A stretch of 64,000 bases of DNA, from NCBI GenBank assembly GCA_946549035.1, contig CAMNQH010000011.1:1-64000 (forward strand), given 5' to 3'. A program made the translations under genes and the position numbers. A model generated the notes under the pieces. That model worked only from the letters and a program-made list of their open reading frames with translations, searched no databases and had not been told where the DNA came from. The stretch is from an uncultured Lachnospiraceae bacterium (GTDB lineage: Bacteria; Bacillota; Clostridia; Lachnospirales; Lachnospiraceae). Within the stretch, counting starts at the first letter, position 1. Each line of letters starts with the position of its first letter. Below, piece after piece: positions 8,304 through 16,383 of the stretch.

Positions 8304-9614
8304 ATGGAAAAAAGGAGCATAAAACGATTTGCGGCGGTCTGTTTGGCGGGAGTTGTAATTTTTTCATTGGCAGCCTGTGGGAAAAAGGAAAACTCCGGTG
8401 CAAATTTGATTACGTCCGAGAAAGAAAAGAAAGAGGTTGTGCGCTTGTTTGGCCCCATGGAGAAATCGGATCCGGACGCTGCGAATGTAGCAAGAACAGC
8501 AACGGATATGACCGTCATTATGGCAGAAGAAAAACTGGGTATTCAGGTGGAATATAAAACTTATACGGCGGAAAATTATCAGGAGAAAACATATGACGAC
8601 GTAACGTTAGAGCGGGCCAGGAATCAAATGGATGATTTATATCTCTTAAATCCGGATACCATTCAGATTTTGGGAGAAGAAGGAAAGCTGTTGGATTTAT
8701 CAGAGCTGGAAAGCGCTAAGAATTTAAGAGAAGTGGTGAAAATTGCCAATACGGTAGACGGAAAGCTGGTAGCCATTCCCCAGGAAGTGGTAGCCCATGG
8801 GCTGTTTGTAAATAAAGAAATGTTTGATCAATATGGCCTGAAACTTCCAGAGACGCCGGAAGATTTTCTGGAATGCTGCAGAGTGTTTCAGGAAAACGGG
8901 ATAGAGACTCCAGTAGGAGCAAATCGCTGGTGGCTGGAGAACTTTGTGTTTGCCCAGGCTTATGCCGATTTATATAATGGGAAAAATACGGCGGCAGAGA
9001 TTGAAGCGCTGAATACAGGAAAGAGCAAGTACAGTGATTATATGCGCCCGGGATTTGAATTTTTACAAGAATTGATTGACAAAGGATATATTGACGCAAA
9101 GGCGGCTTATACGTCTGAAGCCATTGACGGGGAAGGACCGGATTTTCTGGCGCAGAAAACGCCGATTGTCATGGCCTATTGGGGAGCTGCAAATACGAAG
9201 ACTGCCTATGGGGATCCGGATTTTGAAATGCAGGTGATCGGTTTTCCAAGTAAGAGGGGACAGATGCCTGTGGTGTCTATGACCGGTTACGGCATAAGCA
9301 AAGAGGCGGAACACTTAGAAGACGCCAAAAGTCTTTTGAATGAAATGCTGTCGGATGAAGCTTTATTGGTTTATACGAAAACCAACAGGGTGATTTCCCC
9401 TTCCAAGAATGTGGAGGTGGACTGTATACCGGCGCTAAAACCATTAAATGACAAGATTAAGGAGAATGTTTATGTTCTTGGCTCCAATGCCGGCATGAAA
9501 GTGGAACAGTGGGGGAATACATGCCTGATTGTACGGGACCTTTTAAACGGGGCTACTGTAGATGAGTGCATGGAAAAATTTGACCGGCTCCAGGAGGAAT
9601 CTTTAAAAGAATAA
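8304..9614 (+). CDS. Extracellular solute-binding lipoprotein (family 1 type), orphan
   Basis: A signal peptide ends in the lipobox LAAC with Cys25 as the lipidated residue, so the 436-residue protein is anchored outside the membrane. The body resembles carbohydrate-binding proteins of the maltose/multiple-sugar class. A GGAG site overlapping the kinase stop supports the start at 8304. No permease or ATPase of that importer class is nearby; the importer that follows has its own binding protein of a different class. It is therefore likely to be a sensory partner of the hybrid kinase (inference), as in other kinase/binding-protein pairs. Transport with a distant permease is the alternative. Confidence 0.8.
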   Translation: MEKRSIKRFAAVCLAGVVIFSLAACGKKENSGANLITSEKEKKEVVRLFGPMEKSDPDAANVARTATDMTVIMAEEKLGIQVEYKTYTAENYQEKTYDDVTLERARNQMDDLYLLNPDTIQILGEEGKLLDLSELESAKNLREVVKIANTVDGKLVAIPQEVVAHGLFVNKEMFDQYGLKLPETPEDFLECCRVFQENGIETPVGANRWWLENFVFAQAYADLYNGKNTAAEIEALNTGKSKYSDYMRPGFEFLQELIDKGYIDAKAAYTSEAIDGEGPDFLAQKTPIVMAYWGAANTKTAYGDPDFEMQVIGFPSKRGQMPVVSMTGYGISKEAEHLEDAKSLLNEMLSDEALLVYTKTNRVISPSKNVEVDCIPALKPLNDKIKENVYVLGSNAGMKVEQWGNTCLIVRDLLNGATVDECMEKFDRLQEESLKE

Positions 9615-9644
9615 TAGCTTGTATCAGACGGTTAGTTCCGGTAA

Positions 9645-9676
9645 AAAGAATCTCGTTTTTCGGGATTCTTTTTTTT
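9645..9676 (+). terminator. Intrinsic terminator after the orphan binding protein
   Basis: An 11-bp stem (9645-9655 with 9661-9671, one G-T wobble) closes a TTTTT loop and is followed by a run of T. It separates the kinase/lipoprotein pair from the importer operon. Confidence 0.85.
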
Positions 9677-9789
9677 AGGAAAGACCTTGTCTCCCAAAAA
9701 CTCTATAGGATGTAACGTCTGCATGAAACAAATGTGCAATTTAACAAAAACCAACAGCTGAATCATAATATTTATTAGTAAAAAAACAG

Positions 9790-9801
9790 TGAAACGTTTC
9801 A
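9790..9801. promoter_or_regulatory. LacI-family operator-like palindrome
   Basis: TGAAACGTTTCA is a perfect 12-bp palindrome with the central CG typical of LacI/CcpA-family operators. It lies 19 bases upstream of the -35 box of the importer promoter. It is not a full match to the 14-base cre consensus, so a dedicated LacI regulator is as likely as CcpA. No LacI-type gene is present in the window. Confidence 0.55.
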
Positions 9802-9820
9802 ATAGTCCTTCAAAAAATTG

Positions 9821-9849
9821 TTGAAATTGATGACTATATGTTGTATGAT
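9821..9849 (+). promoter_or_regulatory. SigA-type promoter for the importer operon
   Basis: TTGAAA (9821-9826) and TATGAT (9844-9849) are spaced by exactly 17 bases. It stands about 110 bases before the binding-protein start and just downstream of the LacI-type palindrome. Confidence 0.65.
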
Positions 9850-9959
9850 AAAAATACAAATTGGAATGTTTCTACATAATACTTTTTTCGATGGAGTTCT
9901 TTCCGATTTGGGCAGGGGGTTTTAAATACCTGCAAAAATTTATTTACAGGAGGTAGAAC

Positions 9960-11078
9960 ATGAAGAAGAAATTATTGGCAAGCTTGATGGTAGTAGCCAT
10001 GACGGCAGCTATGCTGGCAGGCTGCGGAGGCGGCGACAAAGGTTCAACGCCTTCAGACTCTAAGCAGGAAGCGCCGGCAGACGACGCGGCGGGGGGATCT
10101 TCCGATGACGCTCAAGAGCCGGCAGACAACGCTGGCGACGACGCAGGAGCAGAGAAGCCCAGCGGGGACACACCTACAATCGCATTTGTACCCAAGGTTA
10201 TGGGCCAGGCATGGTGGGATTATGTACAGAAGAACGTAGAAGAGTGGGCTGCAGACACTGGGATCGAAGTAATTTACAAAGGCCCCACAGAGGTTGACGC
10301 TGCCGCACAGGTTAAGATTATGACCGACCTTGTAAACCAGGGCGTAGATATTCTTTGCTTCTCACCCAATGACCCGGCTGCATGCGAGGCGATCTGCAAA
10401 GAAGCCCGTGACAAAGGCATTATTGTAATCTCCACCGAAGCTTCCGGTATGGAGAACATTGATTACGACGTAGAAGCATTTGATGAAACTGGTCTTGGCG
10501 GATTTTTGATGGATCAGCTTGCAAGCCAGATGGGCGAATCAGGACAGTATATCACCATGGTTGGTTCCATGACAATGGAATCCCAGAATAACTGGGCAGA
10601 CGCAGCTGTAGCACGTCAGAAGGACGCGTATCCGGATATGGAACTTGTTCCCGACGCCCGTGTATCAGATGATTCCGATGCTGAGAAAGCTTATCAGCTG
10701 ACAAAAGAAATGATTCAGAAATATCCGGATTTGAAGGGTATTCTGGGAACCGGTTCCTTTGACGCTCCCGGCGCGGCACGTGCGATTCAGGAACTTGGCC
10801 TTACCGGCAAAGTATTCGCGATTTCCGTAGCAATGCCTTTGGAAGTAAAAGACTATTTACAAGACGGTACCTTGGGTTCCGTAGCCCTTTGGGATCCGGG
10901 CATTTCTGCAAAAGTTATGCTGAATCTTGGCGTTAAGATGTTTAATGGGGAAGAAATTGCTGCAGGAGCCGACTTAGGAGAAGAAGGCTATAATGCAGTA
11001 GATATCCAAGGCAAAGTTATCGTTGGACAGGGACAGATTGCTGTTACTATGGACAATGTAGATGATTTTGGATTCTAA
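9960..11078 (+). CDS. Sugar/AI-2-type ABC importer substrate-binding lipoprotein, 372 aa
   Basis: The lipobox LAGC (Cys22) and a flexible Ala/Asp/Gly/Pro-rich linker up to about residue 70 precede a type I periplasmic-binding fold of the RhaS/LsrB/RbsB group. Family-like stretches include PKVMGQAWWDYV at the first strand, NDPAACEAI and the hinge region near VSVAMPLEVKDYL. Members bind rhamnose, ribose, autoinducer 2 or related pentoses and hexoses. An AGGAGG site precedes the ATG. It is the first gene of the importer operon, and two strong stem-loops separate it from the ATPase gene, which would allow a higher level of the binding protein. The presence of a rhamnose mutarotase gene downstream favours a deoxysugar or similar ligand, but this is inference. 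Confidence 0.9.
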   Translation: MKKKLLASLMVVAMTAAMLAGCGGGDKGSTPSDSKQEAPADDAAGGSSDDAQEPADNAGDDAGAEKPSGDTPTIAFVPKVMGQAWWDYVQKNVEEWAADTGIEVIYKGPTEVDAAAQVKIMTDLVNQGVDILCFSPNDPAACEAICKEARDKGIIVISTEASGMENIDYDVEAFDETGLGGFLMDQLASQMGESGQYITMVGSMTMESQNNWADAAVARQKDAYPDMELVPDARVSDDSDAEKAYQLTKEMIQKYPDLKGILGTGSFDAPGAARAIQELGLTGKVFAISVAMPLEVKDYLQDGTLGSVALWDPGISAKVMLNLGVKMFNGEEIAAGADLGEEGYNAVDIQGKVIVGQGQIAVTMDNVDDFGF

Positions 11079-11100
11079 GCAAAATGCTATGTAATGTGTA

Positions 11101-11176
11101 CAATGGAAGTGCGCTGGACGCATTCCGTTGTCATGAATCGTATGAGGCAGAGAAGCAGGTCTTCCCTGCCTCATAC
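11101..11176 (+). promoter_or_regulatory. Two tandem stem-loops between binding protein and ATPase genes
   Basis: The first hairpin (11101-11130) pairs CAATGGAA with TTCCGTTG and extends through TGCG/CGCA. The second pairs GTATGAGGCAG (11140-11150) with CTGCCTCATAC (11166-11176), 11 perfect pairs. Neither is followed by a T run, so they look like transcript-stabilising or partial attenuation elements, not full terminators. Confidence 0.6.
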
Positions 11177-11205
11177 AATAAGAACGTAAAGGAGGCTGTA
11201 CCTCA

Positions 11206-12690
11206 ATGTCTGAATATTTACTGGAAATGACTGGGATATGTAAATCGTTTTCGGGCGTTCACGCGTTAAAGAATGTCAATTTTAAAGTCAGGCCCGGCAA
11301 GGTAATGTGTCTGGCCGGTGAAAATGGTTGTGGAAAGTCTACGCTTGTTAAAATTATCTCCGGGGTTTACACAAAGGATGAAGGAGAAGTGCTTTTTGAA
11401 GGGAAACCAATTACGAAGATTACGCCTGCGGAAGCTACCAAATTGGGGATTCAGGTAATTTACCAGGATTTATCTATTTTCCCTAACTTGACGGTTATGG
11501 AAAATCTGGCTATTAACTCTGAAATCACTGCCGGAAAAAAGCTTGTGAACCGCAAACGCTGGGAGGCCACTGCGAAAGAAGCTTTATCGAAAATCGGTTA
11601 CAACATAGATTTGAATGCAAAAATGGGAGAGCTGAGCGTTGCAGACAAACAGCTGGTGGCAATTTGCCGGGCATTGCTGTTTGACGCAAAGCTGATTATC
11701 ATGGATGAGCCTACCACTGCTTTAACGAAGAAAGAAGTAGACGCATTATTCAAGACGGCCCGCCAGCTTCGGGACAGCGGAATTGCCATTATGTTTATCA
11801 GCCATAAGACGGAGGAGATTTTTGAGATTTCTGATGATGTATGCATTATGCGTAATGGCGAGAATGTATTTGCCGGGCCTACCGCCGAACTGACTCCTCA
11901 GCAGTTTACCTATCATATGACGGGACGTGAGTTGACAGACGATCATTTTATTCCCAAAAATGTCAGCAAGGAGCCTGTGCTAAAGACGGAACATCTTACC
12001 TTAAAGGATAAGTTTGAGGATGTTTCCTTTGAACTTCATAAAGGCGAAATACTTGGTATTACCGGTCTTTTAGGATCCGGGCGGACAGAGCTTGCATTAA
12101 GCCTGTTCGGATTAGAGCATCCCAAGGAAGGCACCATTACCCTGAATGGGGAGCAGGTAAAGATTTCAAACCCCATCAAGGCGCAGAAGTTAAAAATCGG
12201 CTATGTTCCTGAGGACCGTCTGACAGAAGGGCTGTGCCTGCAGCAGCCAATTTCGGATAATATCACATTATCTTCCTTAAAAAGGCTTTCGAATGCCATA
12301 GGTCTTATTAAGAATCAGGATATCTTGGATGACGCTAATATCTGGAAAGAAAAATTCTCTATTAAGACGGATGACGTCCGAAAATTTGCTTCCACATTAT
12401 CTGGGGGTAATCAGCAGAAAATTGTGCTTTCCAAGTGGCTGAGCAACGATCTGGACGTATTGATACTCAACGGGCCTACCGTGGGCGTGGATGTAGGAGC
12501 CAAGCAGGATATTCATGCATTGGTACATAATCTGGCCAACGAGGGACTTGCCGTTATTATTATTTCGGATGACTTGTCTGAAGTAGTTGTAAACTGCAGC
12601 CGTGTGATTGTTATGAAGGAAGGCAGAATTGTAGGCGAAATGACAGGTGATGATATTACCGAAAATAATATTTTGGATATTATTCGCTAA
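11206..12690 (+). CDS. Sugar ABC importer ATP-binding protein (RbsA/MglA type), 494 aa
   Basis: It has the duplicated ABC domains of the CUT2 importer class. Domain 1 has Walker A GENGCGKST and Walker B LIIMDEPTTAL. Domain 2 has the usual degenerate Walker A (GLLGSGRTEL) and a standard signature LSGGNQQK. Its Walker B reads LILNGPTVGVD: the acidic Asp-Glu pair normal in RbsA (LILDEPT) is Asn-Gly here. The second site is therefore probably non-hydrolytic. An AAAGGAGG site supports the start. It forms the importer with the two permeases that follow. Confidence 0.93.
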   Translation: MSEYLLEMTGICKSFSGVHALKNVNFKVRPGKVMCLAGENGCGKSTLVKIISGVYTKDEGEVLFEGKPITKITPAEATKLGIQVIYQDLSIFPNLTVMENLAINSEITAGKKLVNRKRWEATAKEALSKIGYNIDLNAKMGELSVADKQLVAICRALLFDAKLIIMDEPTTALTKKEVDALFKTARQLRDSGIAIMFISHKTEEIFEISDDVCIMRNGENVFAGPTAELTPQQFTYHMTGRELTDDHFIPKNVSKEPVLKTEHLTLKDKFEDVSFELHKGEILGITGLLGSGRTELALSLFGLEHPKEGTITLNGEQVKISNPIKAQKLKIGYVPEDRLTEGLCLQQPISDNITLSSLKRLSNAIGLIKNQDILDDANIWKEKFSIKTDDVRKFASTLSGGNQQKIVLSKWLSNDLDVLILNGPTVGVDVGAKQDIHALVHNLANEGLAVIIISDDLSEVVVNCSRVIVMKEGRIVGEMTGDDITENNILDIIR

Positions 12691-12704
12691 GGAGGGAACT
12701 ACAT

Positions 12705-13706
12705 ATGAACAAAGCTACAATAAAGCGCATAACCGGAAGGACGGAATTCTGGATTTTTCTGGTTTTGGTAATTATGTGCATAGGGATACAGATTGCTTCG
12801 GGAGGGCAATTATTTGAATCGAGCACCGTTGTTACCATTCTGCGAGCCATGGTTGTGGACGGTATGTTTGCAATGATATGCCTGGTAGTTATGGTCTCCG
12901 GCGGATTTGATCTTTCCTTCCCGGCAGTGGCGGCTTTAGCCTATGCATTATCCACCACAATCTGTGTAAATAATGGCTGGTGCAACACCAATCCATTGAT
13001 TGGATTTCTTCTGGCTATTGTGATTGGCGCAGTATTAGGAATGTTAAACGGCTGGATTATTGCCAACTTTAAGCTGAACACCATGATTATTACGTTAGGG
13101 ACGCAGACGTTTTTTATTGGTATTACCATGGGACTGTTGGAATTAAAGGAGATTACTTCCACACTTCCAGTGGGCTTTCGTACCTTTGGGGAGTCCTATC
13201 TGTTTGAAGTTACGAACTCTGCGGGATTGCGGTCTACTATGACTACCATGTTTATTCCCTTTGTACTGTTATGTATCATTACGTCCTTTGTTCTGAATAA
13301 AACCATGTTTGGCCGCGCGCTGTACGCCATTGGCGGCAATGAAGTGTCGGCGGAACGTGCAGGATACAATGTAAAAAGAGTAAAATTTATTCTATATACC
13401 GTAGTAGGAGCCTCTGCCGGCTTTATCGGCATGATCCGTGTATGTATGGCCCGCCAGTCTATCCCTAAGGCTATGGTTGGAAAAGAAATGACCATTATTC
13501 CCGCAGTTATTTTGGGAGGAGCCAGTATTTTTGGCGGCGAAGGTTCTGTGTTTGGTACGGTTTGCGCAGTCGGTATTATCACCGTGGTATCCAACAGTAT
13601 GTTGCTGATGGGCATTGACAGCTACTGGCAGGATTTCTTTAACGGCCTTGTAATCCTGGTTGGCGTTACAGTATCTGCGATTCAGGCTATGCGGCGCAGA
13701 AAGTAG
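12705..13706 (+). CDS. Sugar ABC importer permease (RbsC-like) 1, 333 aa
   Basis: This hydrophobic permease of the CUT2 class has about nine to ten helices. It has the typical SGGFDLSF motif near residue 66, the conserved loop GNEVSAERAGYNVKRVK that contacts the ATPase, and the C-terminal GGASIFGGEGSVFGT block. The start is preceded by AGGAGGG. Fourteen bases separate it from the ATPase gene and 14 from the second permease, so these are co-transcribed. Paired with the next permease it would form a heterodimeric channel, as in LsrCD-type systems. Confidence 0.92.
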   Translation: MNKATIKRITGRTEFWIFLVLVIMCIGIQIASGGQLFESSTVVTILRAMVVDGMFAMICLVVMVSGGFDLSFPAVAALAYALSTTICVNNGWCNTNPLIGFLLAIVIGAVLGMLNGWIIANFKLNTMIITLGTQTFFIGITMGLLELKEITSTLPVGFRTFGESYLFEVTNSAGLRSTMTTMFIPFVLLCIITSFVLNKTMFGRALYAIGGNEVSAERAGYNVKRVKFILYTVVGASAGFIGMIRVCMARQSIPKAMVGKEMTIIPAVILGGASIFGGEGSVFGTVCAVGIITVVSNSMLLMGIDSYWQDFFNGLVILVGVTVSAIQAMRRRK

Positions 13707-13720
13707 AGGAGGAGGTCATT

Positions 13721-14746
13721 ATGTTAGCAAAAATAAAAGAATTTTCCAGTAAAAATAATTATACTGTGATGCTGCTTGCATTGATGGTAATCCTGCTGGT
13801 ATTTTTTACTATAACAAAGGCCGGAACATTATGGACGGTTGGTACATGGAAAGGAATTGTCATGCAGTTCCCGGAATTCGGCCTTATGACCATCGGCGTT
13901 ATGTTCTGCTTTATCAGCGGAAATATTGATATGTCTTTTGTGGCTTTAGGAGATTTTGCTGCTATTATGGCAGTACGGTATATGGCTGCCCATACTGCAG
14001 AAGGAATGTCCAACGGTCAGGTGGCAGGAGTGATCCTGGTAGGGCTTTTGATTGTAACGGTGATTGGGGCCATTGGCGGCGTGATTAACGGTGTGCTGAT
14101 TGCCTATCTGAATATCCCGCCGGTTATGGCCACGATTGCCATGCAGCTGGTTTGGCTTGGATTGTCTACGGCGCTTACCCAGGGGTATGCGGTTACAGGC
14201 GTACCGTCATTGTATACGGAAATCGGCCATATGATGCTCTTTGGTTTTTTACCGGTACCATTGCTGGTATTTATCATTGTCTTTGCCATTGCAGCATTTT
14301 TGCTGAAATTTACAACTTATGGAAAGAAGCTGTATATGATTGGAACCAATGTAAAGGCGGCGAAGTTCTCTGCGATTAACACAAAGGGAATGATTATCGG
14401 CACATTTGTACTGGCTGATATTATCTGCTGCTATGGGTGTATGCTGATGGTTTCCAGTATGAATTCTGCAAAAGCAGACTACGGTACTTCCTACGTGATG
14501 TCCGTAATTCTGATTCTGGTGCTGGCAGGCGTTCTGCCGGACGGCGGAATGGGTAAAATCTTTAACGTATTGCTGGCGGTAGTATCTATTCAGATTATTT
14601 CATCCGGTGTAAACATGTTCTCAAATCTGAATCCTTATCATGCGAGCCTGATTTGGGGCGGTTTGCTGATTCTTGTATTGATTTTAAGCACAAAGTTTAC
14701 CGGAGGAGGTTTTAAACTGCGGAAGTCGCCGAAGAAAAATAAATAA
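13721..14746 (+). CDS. Sugar ABC importer permease (RbsC-like) 2, 341 aa
   Basis: This second CUT2-class permease has the matching SGNIDMSF motif, the ATPase-contact loop GTNVKAAKFSAINTK and the C-terminal VLAGVLPDGGMGK block. Two different permeases rather than one homodimeric RbsC are typical of the AI-2 (LsrCD) and rhamnose (RhaPQ) systems. The start follows a GAGGAGG site. It is the last transport gene, followed 78 bases later by the methyltransferase-like gene on the same strand. Confidence 0.92.
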   Translation: MLAKIKEFSSKNNYTVMLLALMVILLVFFTITKAGTLWTVGTWKGIVMQFPEFGLMTIGVMFCFISGNIDMSFVALGDFAAIMAVRYMAAHTAEGMSNGQVAGVILVGLLIVTVIGAIGGVINGVLIAYLNIPPVMATIAMQLVWLGLSTALTQGYAVTGVPSLYTEIGHMMLFGFLPVPLLVFIIVFAIAAFLLKFTTYGKKLYMIGTNVKAAKFSAINTKGMIIGTFVLADIICCYGCMLMVSSMNSAKADYGTSYVMSVILILVLAGVLPDGGMGKIFNVLLAVVSIQIISSGVNMFSNLNPYHASLIWGGLLILVLILSTKFTGGGFKLRKSPKKNK

Positions 14747-14824
14747 GCCGATATGAATGATAGAATTTTGCAATAGTTATGACAGCATAAAAATTTCTTT
14801 TTTGGGAAAGAAGGAGAATGGACT

Positions 14825-15862
14825 ATGAACAGCAGAGAACGTTTTTTTGCAACAATCAACCGCGAGCCGGTGGACCGTCCGGCAGCATGGCTTGGAATGC
14901 CGGATATCAAAGCCCAGCCTGCATTGTTCCAACATTATGGCGTAAAAAATATGCATGAGTTGAAGCTGGCGGTGGGAGACGATTTTTATGCGATTGAGGT
15001 TCCCTATAAGTCCCCCACGGCAAGCGCGATTTATGCGGCATTTGACTGGTATATGGACGGAGAAGTGGACGCCCAGGACCGTACCTTGACGGCAGACGGC
15101 TGCTTCAAAGACGCAGAAGAAACAGAGGATTTGGAGTTTTTCCAGTGGCCGGATCCGGAAAAATACATAGACGTGGAGGAATGCCGCCGCAGAGTGGAGG
15201 CTGCTCCGGAAGATAAAGTGCGCCTTGCCATGTGCTGGTCCGCTCATTTTCAGGATACCTGCGCTTCGTTCGGCATGGAGACTGCTTTGATGAATATGTT
15301 GGCGAATCCTGAGATTTATGAAGCAGTGGATGAGAAGATTGTAAAATTCTATCTTCGGGCCAATGAAATATTCTTTGAGGCTACTAAGGGCAAATTGGAT
15401 GCCGTTTTAATCGGTAATGATATGGGAAGCCAGAGAGGGCTGATGCTCTCGCCTCAATGTGTAAGAGACTTTATTATTCCAGGATGTAAACAGCTGGTAG
15501 AGCAGGCGCATTCTTATGGATTGAAGGTAATCTATCACTCCTGCGGTTCCATTGCAGAAGTTATTCCGGATTTGATTGAGGCGGGAGTAGACGTGGTACA
15601 TCCCATTCAGGCATTGGCGGCAGGGATGGAACCCCAGAATCTGAAAGATAAATTTGGCGACAAGGTTGCTTTTTGCGGCGGCGTGGATACTCAGGATTTG
15701 TTAGTAAACGGGACGCCTGAAATGGTTCAGGCAAAGGTAAGAGAATTGCGGGAGCTCTTCCCTACCGGGCTGGTGATTTCTCCCAGTCACGAAGCGGTTA
15801 TGGAAGACGTACCCCCGGCCAATATCCATGCATTGTTTGAAGAAGCGCAGAAAGTATATTAG
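14825..15862 (+). CDS. Uroporphyrinogen decarboxylase-family protein (MtaA/methyltransferase-like), 345 aa
   Basis: The URO-D fold is recognisable by the N-terminal block RERFFATINREPVDRPA and the C-terminal sequence YHSCGSIAEVIPDLIEAGVD. The latter provides the His and Cys expected to bind zinc in the MtaA/MtbA corrinoid methyltransferase branch, so true heme-pathway HemE is unlikely. No corrinoid-binding protein or reactivase is adjacent, as classical methyltransferase systems would have. The family also includes many enzymes of unknown reaction found beside sugar importers. It lies downstream of the importer and upstream of the mutarotase gene. Family is confident; the reaction is unknown. 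Confidence 0.85.
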   Translation: MNSRERFFATINREPVDRPAAWLGMPDIKAQPALFQHYGVKNMHELKLAVGDDFYAIEVPYKSPTASAIYAAFDWYMDGEVDAQDRTLTADGCFKDAEETEDLEFFQWPDPEKYIDVEECRRRVEAAPEDKVRLAMCWSAHFQDTCASFGMETALMNMLANPEIYEAVDEKIVKFYLRANEIFFEATKGKLDAVLIGNDMGSQRGLMLSPQCVRDFIIPGCKQLVEQAHSYGLKVIYHSCGSIAEVIPDLIEAGVDVVHPIQALAAGMEPQNLKDKFGDKVAFCGGVDTQDLLVNGTPEMVQAKVRELRELFPTGLVISPSHEAVMEDVPPANIHALFEEAQKVY

Positions 15863-15875
15863 GGAGAGGGAAACG

Positions 15876-15912
15876 GGGCAGCTTTTTTTAGCTGCCCTTG
15901 TTTGTTCTTAAA
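15876..15912 (+). terminator. Weak intrinsic terminator or processing hairpin after the URO-D-like gene
   Basis: GGGCAGCT (15876-15883) pairs with AGCTGCCC (15890-15897) around a T-rich loop and is followed by the T-rich tract TTGTTTGTTCTT. It may lower rather than abolish read-through into the mutarotase gene. Confidence 0.6.
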
Positions 15913-15981
15913 AGAAAGACTGTGTTATGGCAAAGCGTGAAGAGTTACGAAAATCACAATAAGTTTAAGGAGGTTCTGATT

Positions 15982-16305
15982 ATGGCGGTAAGAAGATTTG
16001 GGGAAATGATTAAAGTAAAAGATTTGGAGGCGTACGCCAAATGGCATGCCAATCCTATGCCAGGCGTCAATGAGATGATTAAAGAATGTCATCTTAAAAA
16101 TTATTCCATCTATAGTAGAGGCGATTATTTATTCGCTTATTATGAATATGACGGCGATGATTTTGAAGGAGATATGGCCAAAATGGCTGCGGATCCCAAT
16201 ACCCAGGCGTGGTGGGATGTGGTAAAGCCTTTGATGCAGCCTTTGGAGGACAGGGAAGAAGGAGAGTTCTGGTCCGGCATGAAGGAAATTTACCATTTGG
16301 ATTAA
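15982..16305 (+). CDS. rhaM: L-rhamnose mutarotase family protein, 107 aa
   Basis: This small protein of the RhaM family (DUF718, ferredoxin-like fold) interconverts the alpha and beta anomers of L-rhamnose or related deoxyhexoses. The family blocks YAKWHANPMPGVNEMIKE and QAWWDVVKPLMQ match the conserved active-site region and the invariant double Trp. The chosen start (15982) has AGGAGG eight bases upstream and gives the normal length near 105 residues; the upstream in-frame start at 15898 adds 28 residues of unrelated sequence inside the preceding terminator. No rhamnose isomerase, kinase or aldolase is adjacent, so the physiological sugar may differ from rhamnose. Confidence 0.85.
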   Translation: MAVRRFGEMIKVKDLEAYAKWHANPMPGVNEMIKECHLKNYSIYSRGDYLFAYYEYDGDDFEGDMAKMAADPNTQAWWDVVKPLMQPLEDREEGEFWSGMKEIYHLD

Positions 16306-16383
16306 AAACAGACAGTAGTGGGAAGTTTACGGGCCTTTTAGCGTAATAGAGGAAGCAATCGGAAAAGAATGGGGGTAAAAAGA

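Larger units (their letters stand above)
9615..9959. other. 345-bp intergenic region with terminator, operator and promoter
   Basis: This gap holds the terminator of the kinase/lipoprotein operon near its start, a LacI-type palindrome, a well-spaced promoter and the leader of the importer operon. Apart from these, listed separately, nothing coding was seen. Confidence 0.6.

Noticed and set aside
14825..15862. HemE (heme biosynthesis uroporphyrinogen decarboxylase)
   Set aside because: The closing HSCG region and the context beside a sugar importer fit the methyltransferase-like branch, and no other heme genes are near.
15898..15981. Upstream start for the mutarotase
   Set aside because: It begins inside the terminator tail and adds residues unlike the family; the internal ATG has AGGAGG.
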